Below are positions 24,987-33,021 of a DNA stretch of 34,971 nt, in pieces (the first letter of the stretch is position 1; each line of letters opens with the position of its first letter). The notes under the pieces are model-generated. The model saw only the letters and a list, made by a program, of their open reading frames with translations. It made no database searches and had not been told where the DNA came from. The position numbers and the translations under genes were made by a program. The stretch is taken from positions 1-34,971 of the forward strand of contig JAILPG010000127.1 of assembly GCA_024699595.1 (NCBI GenBank), written 5' to 3'. The stretch is from Lachnospiraceae bacterium. GTDB lineage: Bacteria > Bacillota_A > Clostridia > Lachnospirales > Lachnospiraceae.

Positions 24987-26519
24987 ATGGCAAGACTGTT
25001 TGCTGCAATAGATGTGGGCTCTTATGAGGTCGGGATGAAGATATTCCAGTTTACCGGCGGAAAGAACATGACCGAGATCGATCATGTCAGAAAGAGGATA
25101 GAGCTCGGGACCGATACCTACAAGTACGGGAAGATATCTCAAGAAGGCGTTGATGAGCTCTGCGACATCCTGAATGAATTCAAGACCGTCATAAAAAGCT
25201 ATGGTGTAAACGATCACAGAGCGTACGGGACCTCTGCGATCAGGGAGACCGAAAACAGCCAGATAGTGCTTGAGCAGATCAAGCTAAGAACAGGATTTGA
25301 CGTTAAGGTCTTAAGCAATTCCGAACAGAGATTTCTGCACTACAAGGCTGTTGCCCTGCATACTGCGATCTTTAATGCGATAATGAACAAAGGCTCTCTG
25401 CTTCTTGATATGGGCGGAGGCAGCATACAGCTGTCGCTGTTTCAGGATGATGATTTGGTCACCACACAGAACATAAGACTCGGGATCTTAAGGATGAGGG
25501 ATGATCTGCTTGAGTTTTCAAACAGATCCACTATCTATTCGGAGCTTATAGAGGAGCTTATAGACAACCAGCTTGATACCTTTAAGAGACTGTATCTTGA
25601 GGACAGGATAGTCGAGAACATAGTCATCGTCGATGATTACATCTCTCCGGTTATTCAGAAATTAAGCGGTGATGACAACCTTATGAGCAGGGAGAGTCTT
25701 GAAGGTTATCTGACTGTCATGAAGCAGAAAAGCCACGAAGAGGTGATAAAGTTTCTCGGACTCACGCAGGAGAGCGCGTCTCTGCTAACGCCGTCCGTAA
25801 CGATGCTCGAAAGAGTCTTTAACATGTCCGGGGCTAAGAGACTGTGGGCTCCGGGTGTCGGTGTGGCCGACGGTATAGCCTATGAATATGCGAGAGAGAA
25901 CAATTTCATAAGGGATTCACATGACTTTGACAATGATATACTGGCCTGTGCAAGGGAAATGGGTGTGAAATATCATTGCAATACCGAAAGGAACGCTCTG
26001 CTTGAAAAAATAGCGGGCAAGCTCTTTGACAGTACAAAAAAACTTCACGGTATGGGGGCGAGGGAAAGACTGCTCATAAGGATAGCCGCCATTTTAAATG
26101 ACTGCGGGAAATACATAAGCCTCGAAGGCGCAGCCGAGTGCGGGTTCAGCATAATAATGGCTACAGAGATACTGGGACTTTCACATGCCGAAAGGCTTGT
26201 GGTCGCAAGTGTTGTAAGGTATAATAAGCTGCCTTTTGAATACTATGAAAAGATGGCAAGACAGAATCTCATTGACAGGGAAACCTATTTAAAGACCGCA
26301 AAGCTTACGGCAGTCTTTCGGATAGCCGACGGAATATGTCGAAGCCACAGGACCAAGGTCAATGACATAAAGACGGGTCTTAAGGAAAAAAAGCTTTACA
26401 TCACTATAGATTCGGATGAGGATATCAGCCTTGAGAACAGGTTCTTTGACAGAAAGGCCGATTTTTTCAAGGAAGTCTTCAGCGTACAGCCTGTGTTAAA
26501 GTACAAAAAAGCATTCTAG
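24987..26519 (+). CDS. Ppx/GppA phosphatase family protein with altered catalytic residues
   Basis: A 510-residue protein of the actin-fold exopolyphosphatase / guanosine pentaphosphatase family. AAIDVGSYEVGMKI (6-19), YGTSAIRETENS and the LLLDMGGGSIQLS strand identify the fold. The C-terminal third is a helical region corresponding to the HD-type domain of Ppx (LLIRIAAILNDCGKYI, then GLSHAERLVVASVVRYNKLP). Several usual residues differ: GGGSTE is GGGSIQ, the SGxEEARL loop is SNSEQRFL, and the HD pair and following histidines read ND and AAECGFS. This may be a non-hydrolytic regulator rather than an active enzyme. It is four bases after the AAA+ gene and 23 bases before ppk, a context that supports a polyphosphate or (p)ppGpp link. 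Confidence 0.88.
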   Translation: MARLFAAIDVGSYEVGMKIFQFTGGKNMTEIDHVRKRIELGTDTYKYGKISQEGVDELCDILNEFKTVIKSYGVNDHRAYGTSAIRETENSQIVLEQIKLRTGFDVKVLSNSEQRFLHYKAVALHTAIFNAIMNKGSLLLDMGGGSIQLSLFQDDDLVTTQNIRLGILRMRDDLLEFSNRSTIYSELIEELIDNQLDTFKRLYLEDRIVENIVIVDDYISPVIQKLSGDDNLMSRESLEGYLTVMKQKSHEEVIKFLGLTQESASLLTPSVTMLERVFNMSGAKRLWAPGVGVADGIAYEYARENNFIRDSHDFDNDILACAREMGVKYHCNTERNALLEKIAGKLFDSTKKLHGMGARERLLIRIAAILNDCGKYISLEGAAECGFSIIMATEILGLSHAERLVVASVVRYNKLPFEYYEKMARQNLIDRETYLKTAKLTAVFRIADGICRSHRTKVNDIKTGLKEKKLYITIDSDEDISLENRFFDRKADFFKEVFSVQPVLKYKKAF

Positions 26520-26542
26520 TGATCTGAAGAGGTTAACCGTAT

Positions 26543-28735
26543 ATGGAAAGACTGGACAATCCTGAATATTACTACAACAGAGAGTTATCATGGCTTCTGT
26601 TTGACGAAAGGATACTTGGGGAGGCAAGGGATAAGACCAATCCTCTGTTTGAGAGGCTCAAGTTTTTGAGCATCACCGCGTCAAACCTCGATGAGTTCTT
26701 TATGATAAGGGTCGCATCGTTAAAGGATATGTTAAACGCCGGTTATAAGAAGCCGGATATCTCAGGAATGACGCCAAAGAAGCAGCTTGAGGAGCTCAAC
26801 AAGGATACCCACAGACTTGTCGACCAGCAGTATTCCACCCTCATGAGATCGTTAATCCCTCTGCTTTCGGAAGAGGGCATACATCTGCTTACGAGACACG
26901 AACAGCTAAGCGATGCACAGAAGGAATATGTTGATGAATATTTCATGAGCAACGTGTATCCGGTGCTGACACCGATGGCTGTTGATTCATCGAGGCCTTT
27001 TCCTCTCATAAGGAACAAGACGCTTAATATAGGCGCCCTCTTATCCAAAAAGAGCGGAGTAAGGGGATTGCAGCCTTTGAGGGAGGATTCCCCCAAAAAG
27101 AAGAAGAAAACATCCTCAGATAAAAACGACAGGGAATTTGCCACGGTCCAGGTTCCGGCAGGACTTCCGAGACTTATCGTGCTGCCTTCAAAGAGCGGCT
27201 GCGAGATAATCCTGCTTGAGGAGGTCATAGAGAGAAATATCGACAAGCTCTTTTTAAACTATGATGTGATCTGCGCTCATCCGTTCAGGATAATGAGAAA
27301 CGCCGATCTGACGCTTGATGAGGATGAGGCTGCCGATCTCCTCAAGGAAATAGAAAAACAGATAAAGAGAAGGCAGTGGGGCGAGGTCATAAGGCTTGAG
27401 GTATCTGATGACATAGATAAAAAGCTCTTAAAGATCCTGCTCATGGAGCTTGGATGCAAAGAGGAAGAGATATACAGGGTACCGGGTCCTTTGGATCTTA
27501 CTTTCCTTATGGACTTTTACAAGCTTGAGGGATATGAGGATCTTAAGGTTAAGGAGCATATACCCGTTAAAAATGAGAGATTCTCGCAGGAGAAGGATAT
27601 TTTTTCCGTTATAAGAAAAGGGGATATCCTGTTACATCATCCCTATGAAAGCTTTGAACCTGTCGTTGATTTTATAAGGCAGGCTGCGGTGGATCCCAAG
27701 GTACTTGCCATAAAACAGACGTTATACAGAGTCGGGGGTAATTCTCCGATCATCGCGGCGCTTGAGACCGCTGCCGAAAACGGCAAACAGGTAAGCGTCC
27801 TTGTGGAGCTTAAGGCAAGGTTTGATGAGGAGAACAATATCGTATGGGCAAAACGTCTTGAAAAGGCGGGCTGTCATGTTATATACGGGCTTCTGGGGCT
27901 TAAGACCCACTGCAAGATAACTCTTGTGGTAAGGAGCGAGGAAGACGGGATCCGCAGATATGTCCATCTGGGTACCGGTAACTACAACGATCAGACAGCA
28001 AAGCTGTATACCGACCTGGGACTCTTAACCTGCGCAGATACCATGGGAGAGGATGCGACAGCCGTGTTTAACATGCTGTCCGGATATTCTGAGCCAAGGC
28101 ACTGGAACAGACTGGTCATGGCTCCCCTGTGGATGAAGGAGAGGTTCCTTGAATACATAGGCAGGGAAACGGAAAATGCTCTCTTAAAGAAACCTTCAAG
28201 GATCATCGCAAAGCTCAATTCGCTGTGTGATCCGGATATCATACAGGCCCTTTACGAGGCGAGTATGGCAGGGGTTAAGATCGATCTTATAGTAAGAGGC
28301 ATATGCTCGTTAAAGACAGGTATTCCCGGCATAAGTGAAAATATTACGGTAAGGTCTATAGTCGGAAGATTTTTGGAGCATTCAAGGATCTATTATTTTG
28401 AAAACGGTGCACATCCTCAGGTCTTCCTAAGCTCGGCCGACTGGATGCCAAGGAATCTTGAGCGAAGGGTGGAGCTTTTATTCCCTATCGATGACGAGGG
28501 ACTTAAAAAGCGGGTGATACATATTCTCGACGTAATGCTGTCCGATAACTTAAAAGCCCATTTCATGCGTCCTGACGGTTCCTATCAGAAGCTTGACAGA
28601 AGAGGCAAGGAGCTGATATCCTGCCAGAAGGTTTTTAAGGAAGAAGCGGAAAAAAGCGTACTGTCGGGTGCGGGGGACTACAAGAGATCAAGACTGTTCA
28701 TACCCGAGACTTCAGCATTTAACGATGGAGAATAA
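26543..28735 (+). CDS. ppk1: Polyphosphate kinase 1
   Basis: PPK1 reversibly transfers the gamma phosphate of ATP to inorganic polyphosphate. The 730-residue enzyme shows the N-terminal RELSWLLFDERIL (13-25), FFMIRVASL, and LTPMAVDSSRPFP. The phospholipase-D-like catalytic halves have GLKTHCKITLVV with the autophosphorylated His456, GTGNYNDQTAKLYTD, and HSRIYYFENG with the second catalytic His613, plus SSADWMPRNLERRVE. All key residues are present, so it should be active. GAAGAGG lies before the ATG. Residues ~173-200 carry a lysine-rich insertion (KKSGVRG... then KKKKKTSSDKNDRE), longer than in typical homologs I recall. It follows the Ppx-like gene by 23 bases. Confidence 0.96.
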   Translation: MERLDNPEYYYNRELSWLLFDERILGEARDKTNPLFERLKFLSITASNLDEFFMIRVASLKDMLNAGYKKPDISGMTPKKQLEELNKDTHRLVDQQYSTLMRSLIPLLSEEGIHLLTRHEQLSDAQKEYVDEYFMSNVYPVLTPMAVDSSRPFPLIRNKTLNIGALLSKKSGVRGLQPLREDSPKKKKKTSSDKNDREFATVQVPAGLPRLIVLPSKSGCEIILLEEVIERNIDKLFLNYDVICAHPFRIMRNADLTLDEDEAADLLKEIEKQIKRRQWGEVIRLEVSDDIDKKLLKILLMELGCKEEEIYRVPGPLDLTFLMDFYKLEGYEDLKVKEHIPVKNERFSQEKDIFSVIRKGDILLHHPYESFEPVVDFIRQAAVDPKVLAIKQTLYRVGGNSPIIAALETAAENGKQVSVLVELKARFDEENNIVWAKRLEKAGCHVIYGLLGLKTHCKITLVVRSEEDGIRRYVHLGTGNYNDQTAKLYTDLGLLTCADTMGEDATAVFNMLSGYSEPRHWNRLVMAPLWMKERFLEYIGRETENALLKKPSRIIAKLNSLCDPDIIQALYEASMAGVKIDLIVRGICSLKTGIPGISENITVRSIVGRFLEHSRIYYFENGAHPQVFLSSADWMPRNLERRVELLFPIDDEGLKKRVIHILDVMLSDNLKAHFMRPDGSYQKLDRRGKELISCQKVFKEEAEKSVLSGAGDYKRSRLFIPETSAFNDGE

Positions 28736-28745
28736 CGGAGAGATT

Positions 28746-28991
28746 ATGTTTGACAAAATAACACTTGAGACATTTTTAAAAAAACAACATCAGCTTTATG
28801 ACGAAGAAGTTGCACAGACGAAAGAAGAGGCAGAAGAGTTTCTTGAGGACTGCATGGCCGTCGTGCTCGACTCCGAGGCTGATGTATTAAAGTATCTTGA
28901 TGAGATCGGAATGGATGTGGATTGCGAAATAGATGACATCGCCGAGGTATTTAGGATTCCTAACGGCAGATTTCTGATAGTGGAGGCATAA
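28746..28991 (+). CDS. Small acidic conserved-type protein of unknown function
   Basis: An 81-residue, strongly acidic cytoplasmic protein sits between ppk1 and the ABC-F gene, each boundary only 4-10 bases. The sequence is helical for the first ~55 residues (LETFLKKQHQLYDEEVAQTKEEAEEFLEDCMAVV could be followed in two parts). It ends in a short beta-like DIAEVFRIPNGRFLIVEA tail. GGAGAG precedes ATG 28746. A longer frame begins at 28668 but overlaps ppk1. I do not recognise a named family with certainty and see no catalytic motif. Codon usage and tight spacing make it a real gene. Position suggests co-regulation with polyphosphate synthesis or the ABC-F protein; no function can be assigned. 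Confidence 0.75.
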   Translation: MFDKITLETFLKKQHQLYDEEVAQTKEEAEEFLEDCMAVVLDSEADVLKYLDEIGMDVDCEIDDIAEVFRIPNGRFLIVEA

Positions 28992-28995
28992 GTAA

Positions 28996-30633
28996 ATGAT
29001 AAGTGCAAACAATGTGACCTACAGGGTCGGAAAAAAGGCTCTTTTTGAGGATGTAAACATCAAGTTTACCGAAGGGAGCTGCTATGGTCTTATAGGTGCA
29101 AACGGAGCCGGAAAATCGACTTTTTTAAAGATCCTTTCGGGGGAGCTTGAGACCACAAACGGCGACATATCCATAACTCCGGGGCAGAGGCTTTCCGTCC
29201 TTGAACAGGATCACTTCAAATACGATGATCATACCGTCCTTGATACGGTCATACTCGGAAACGAAAGGCTTTACGAGATCATGAAGGAAAAGGATGCGAT
29301 ATATGCAAAAGAGGACTTTTCCGATGAAGACGGCATAAGGGCGAGTGAACTTGAGGCGGAATTTGCCGAGCTTAACGGCTGGGAGGCAGAGTCGGATGCG
29401 GCTTCACTGTTAAACGGACTGGGGATCGATACTTCGCTTCATTACAGCATGATGAGGGATCTGAACGGTTCGGAAAAGGTGAAGGTGCTGCTTGCCAAGG
29501 CTCTTTTCGGAAACCCCGACATACTGCTTCTTGACGAGCCCACGAACCACCTTGATCTCGAGGCGATAGCCTGGCTGGAGGAATTTCTTATCAATTTTGA
29601 GAATACCGTCATAGTGGTAAGCCATGACAGATATTTCCTGAATAAGGTATGCACGGATACTGCCGATATCGATTACGGCAAGATAACTCTTTTTGCCGGA
29701 AACTATGATTTCTGGTATGAATCGAGCCAGCTTCTGGTAAGGCAGATGAAGGAAGCCAACAAGAAAAAAGAGGAAAAGATCAAGGAATTAAAGGAATTCA
29801 TCTCAAGATTCTCCGCAAACGCCTCCAAGTCCAAGCAGGCCACATCAAGAAAGAGGGCTCTTGAGAAGATAGAGCTTGAGGAGATCAAGCCCTCAAGCAG
29901 AAAATATCCCTATATTGATTTCAAGCCCGACAGGGACATCGGAAACGAGGTACTGCAGGTATCGGGGATCTCAAAGACGATCGACGGAGTCAAGATCCTT
30001 GACAACATATCCTTCATACTCGGACGCAATGACAAGGTCGCCTTTGTGGGCGGCAACGAACAGGCAAAGACCACACTGTTTAAGATCCTCGTGGGAGAGA
30101 TGGAGCCTGATGAGGGTACCTATAAGTGGGGCGTTACCACATCGCAGGCATATTTTCCGAAGGATCCCGGAGATGAGTTTAACAATGACCTTACAATATC
30201 CGACTGGCTGATGGGCTATTCGCCGGTTAAGGATCTGACCTATGTAAGAGGCTTTCTTGGCAGGATGCTGTTTCCGGGAGAGGATGGCGTCAAGAAGGTC
30301 AAGGTCTTATCGGGAGGAGAGAAGGTCAGATGTCTCTTATCCAAGATGATGATATCCGGCGCAAATATCCTGATCCTTGATGAGCCTACGAACCATCTGG
30401 ATATGGAGAGTATTACCGCTCTTAATAACGGTCTCATCAAATTCCCGGGAGTGATCCTTTTTACCTCCCACGACCATCAGTTTGTCCAGACGACGGCAAA
30501 CAGGATAATGGAGATAATGCCGGACGGCTCGCTCATAGATAAGATGACCACTTATGATGAGTATCTCGAGAGCGATGAGACGGCAAGAAAGAGATTCGTA
30601 TATACGGCACAGATAGAAGATGACGAAAACTGA
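28996..30633 (+). CDS. ABC-F family ATPase (YkpA/YbiT-like)
   Basis: A 545-residue soluble protein with two ABC ATPase domains and no membrane spans, as in ribosome-acting ABC-F proteins. The first domain has Walker A GANGAGKS, a signature reading LNGSEKVK and the Walker B LLLDEPTNHLD. The linker near 245-300 is charged and helical (KEANKKKEEKIKELKE). The second domain has the P-loop GGNEQAKTT, signature LSGGEKVR and LILDEPTNHLD. Replacement of the invariant P-loop Gly by Ala in the second site, and the unusual first signature, may be features of this subfamily. Some ABC-F proteins protect ribosomes from antibiotics, but this one more resembles general translation factors. It overlaps the HAD gene by 14 bases. 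Confidence 0.92.
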   Translation: MISANNVTYRVGKKALFEDVNIKFTEGSCYGLIGANGAGKSTFLKILSGELETTNGDISITPGQRLSVLEQDHFKYDDHTVLDTVILGNERLYEIMKEKDAIYAKEDFSDEDGIRASELEAEFAELNGWEAESDAASLLNGLGIDTSLHYSMMRDLNGSEKVKVLLAKALFGNPDILLLDEPTNHLDLEAIAWLEEFLINFENTVIVVSHDRYFLNKVCTDTADIDYGKITLFAGNYDFWYESSQLLVRQMKEANKKKEEKIKELKEFISRFSANASKSKQATSRKRALEKIELEEIKPSSRKYPYIDFKPDRDIGNEVLQVSGISKTIDGVKILDNISFILGRNDKVAFVGGNEQAKTTLFKILVGEMEPDEGTYKWGVTTSQAYFPKDPGDEFNNDLTISDWLMGYSPVKDLTYVRGFLGRMLFPGEDGVKKVKVLSGGEKVRCLLSKMMISGANILILDEPTNHLDMESITALNNGLIKFPGVILFTSHDHQFVQTTANRIMEIMPDGSLIDKMTTYDEYLESDETARKRFVYTAQIEDDEN

Positions 30634-31444
30634 TAATAAAAAGATCCTGTTCACGGATCTTGATGAAACACTGCTGTCAACCGATAAGTCGATAAGTCCG
30701 GGAAATCTTAAGGCCATTGACGAGATGACGAAAAAGGGTCACAAGTTCGTGATCGTTACGGGACGGCCGCTTGAGAGTGCGATAAAGATCTCAAAAAAAT
30801 ACGGATGGTACAGTGAGGGCTACTATATATCAAGCTATAACGGCGGACTGGTATATGACTGTTACAGTAAAGAGAGGATCGCAGAGTACCCGGTAAAAAA
30901 AGAGGACATAAAGTATATACTTGACAGGGCTTTTGAGGCAGGCATCCATGCCCACACCTATGAAGACGGATATGTGGTCACGGAACATGACACTAAGGAA
31001 TTCAGGCGGTATTTAAAGGGCATAAACTTACCCGGAGTGGTGGTGGATGACGCAGAGCTCTATCTTAAAAAAGATCCGATCAAGGCAATAGTCATTTCCT
31101 GGGAAGGCAGAGAAAAGCTCGAAGTCTTCAGGAAAAGCATAGCAGAGCGCACTGACGGAGTCCTTGCATACACCTATTCAAACCCGATCTTTCTGGAATA
31201 CTCAAACCTTCAGGCTACAAAGGGCGGATCGGTAAGGTTTCTGTGCGAAAAGCTCGGGATAGACCTGAAAGACTCTATCGGCTGCGGAGATGAAGAAAAT
31301 GACCGCTCGATGATAGAGGCTTCCGGAGTCGGGGTGCTTATGTCAAACGGCAACATGGCTGTCAAGGATTCGGCGGACTATATAACAAAAAATGATAATA
31401 ACCATGACGCAATAGCGGAGGTTATTTATAAATATATACTATAA
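30620..31444 (+). CDS. Cof-type HAD-superfamily phosphatase
   Basis: A 274-residue haloacid-dehalogenase phosphatase of the Cof/YbiV subgroup (type IIB cap). Motif I is FTDLDETLL with nucleophile Asp13 and acid Asp15, motif II is VTGRP near 41-45, motif III uses a Lys in the middle region (KGGSVRF near 202), and motif IV is GCGDEENDRSMI near 216-227 with metal-binding acidic residues. The substrate-recognising cap lies between. Such enzymes dephosphorylate sugar phosphates, FMN, PLP or similar metabolites; the substrate cannot be deduced. The ATG lies inside the abcF 3' end (14-base overlap), suggesting translational coupling. Confidence 0.92.
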   Translation: MTKTDNKKILFTDLDETLLSTDKSISPGNLKAIDEMTKKGHKFVIVTGRPLESAIKISKKYGWYSEGYYISSYNGGLVYDCYSKERIAEYPVKKEDIKYILDRAFEAGIHAHTYEDGYVVTEHDTKEFRRYLKGINLPGVVVDDAELYLKKDPIKAIVISWEGREKLEVFRKSIAERTDGVLAYTYSNPIFLEYSNLQATKGGSVRFLCEKLGIDLKDSIGCGDEENDRSMIEASGVGVLMSNGNMAVKDSADYITKNDNNHDAIAEVIYKYIL

Positions 31445-31467
31445 ACTGTTACAGACAGGAGGAGAAA

Positions 31468-33021
31468 ATGTTAGTTAAAATTTTGTTGTTGGTATTGTTT
31501 TTTGCCATTATGGTAGGCGTCGGCCTCTATTCAAGAAGGCACGCCACAAATGTCAATGATTTCGTCTTAGGCGGCAGGAAAGTGGGCCCGTGGCTTACGG
31601 CGTTTGCCTACGGAACATCTTATTTTTCGGCTGTTGTGTTCGTTGGATATGCCGGCCAGTTCGGTTATAAATACGGTATGTCCTCAACATGGATAGGACT
31701 CGGAAACGCCTTTATAGGATCACTTCTTGCATGGGTGTTACTTGGCAGGAGGACCAGGATAATGACCAAGTTTCTGGATGCAAAGACCATGCCTGATTTC
31801 TTTGGAAAGAGATATCACAGCAAGGCTATGCGCATTACGGCAGCAGTCATTTCCTTCGTATTTCTGATCCCTTATACTTCGTCAGTATATAACGGCCTTT
31901 CAAGACTCTTCGGGATGGCCTTCAATATACCCTATGCCGTATGCGTTATCGTAATGGCGGCACTTACCTGCTTATATGTAATACTCGGCGGATACATGGC
32001 AACTGCAATAAATGATTTCATACAGGGCATAATAATGCTTGTCGGCATATCGGCAGTCATTGTTGCTATCCTCTCACAGAACGGTGGTCTTAATGCCGCC
32101 GTTATGGAGCTTGCAAAGATACCTTCGGACGTTCCGGTGACAATGGGGCAGCAGGGCGCGTTCACGGCATTCTTTGGTACGGATCCCGTAAACCTTCTGG
32201 GAGTTGTTGTGCTTACCTCACTCGGAACCTGGGGGCTTCCGCAGATGGTTCAGAAATTCTATGCTATCAGGGATGAAAAGGCAGTCCATACCGGAACCGT
32301 GATATCAACGGTCTTTGCAATAGTGATCGCAGGCGGATGTTATTTCCTCGGAGGATTTGCAAGACTTTATGATACACCGGCGATCCATAATGCAGACGGA
32401 TCGGTTGCCTATGATTCCATTATTCCCTCAATGCTTTCAACGCTTCCCGACGTGCTCATAGGAGTGGTGATAATGTTAGTGCTTTCGGCTTCCATGTCGA
32501 CACTTGCTTCGCTTGTACTCACCTCAAGCTCCACTCTTACGATAGATCTTATCAAAGGAAATGTTGTAAAGGATATGGACGAAAAGAAAGAGCTTAAGAT
32601 CATGAGAGCTTTTCTTGTCGTATTCATCATATTATCAGTTGCTATCGCATTAAAGCCCCCTACATTCATAGCACAGCTCATGGGTATATCATGGGGAGCA
32701 CTTGCAGGAGCGTTTCTTGCACCCTTCCTCTACGGTCTGTATTTTAAGGGCGTTACAAGGGCATCGGTATGGACATGCTTTGTAGCTGCCATACTGATCA
32801 CTGTACTTAATATGTTCCCTGCGACCAAGTTCATTCAGAGTCCGATAAATGCCGGAGCTGCTGCAATGATCGCGGGACTTGTCATAGTACCGGTAGTGAG
32901 TCTCTTTACCAAAAAGATGGATGAAGGAGAGATCAAATTCGTATTTGACTGTTATGAAGAAGAGCATATGGTCAAGCAGAAATATGCTCTTACGGAGGAT
33001 CTTAACGATCAGGAGGCATAA
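31468..33021 (+). CDS. Sodium:solute symporter (SSS family)
   Basis: A 517-residue integral membrane transporter with about 13 hydrophobic segments. The first helix is followed by SRRHATNVNDFVLGGRKVGPWLTAFAYGTSYFSAVVFVGY, here described by its parts: the NDFVLGGR loop and the AYGTSYFSA helix match the SSS N-terminus. GLGNAFIGSLLAW, GGYMATAINDFIQGIIML and a middle GTWGLPQMVQKFYAIRDEK region (helix 7-type) also agree with the family. Such symporters move proline, pantothenate, sugars, nucleosides or carboxylates with sodium; specificity is not evident. AGGAGGAG lies before the ATG. Its stop overlaps by one base the start of the c-di-GMP-type signalling gene. Confidence 0.92.
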   Translation: MLVKILLLVLFFAIMVGVGLYSRRHATNVNDFVLGGRKVGPWLTAFAYGTSYFSAVVFVGYAGQFGYKYGMSSTWIGLGNAFIGSLLAWVLLGRRTRIMTKFLDAKTMPDFFGKRYHSKAMRITAAVISFVFLIPYTSSVYNGLSRLFGMAFNIPYAVCVIVMAALTCLYVILGGYMATAINDFIQGIIMLVGISAVIVAILSQNGGLNAAVMELAKIPSDVPVTMGQQGAFTAFFGTDPVNLLGVVVLTSLGTWGLPQMVQKFYAIRDEKAVHTGTVISTVFAIVIAGGCYFLGGFARLYDTPAIHNADGSVAYDSIIPSMLSTLPDVLIGVVIMLVLSASMSTLASLVLTSSSTLTIDLIKGNVVKDMDEKKELKIMRAFLVVFIILSVAIALKPPTFIAQLMGISWGALAGAFLAPFLYGLYFKGVTRASVWTCFVAAILITVLNMFPATKFIQSPINAGAAAMIAGLVIVPVVSLFTKKMDEGEIKFVFDCYEEEHMVKQKYALTEDLNDQEA

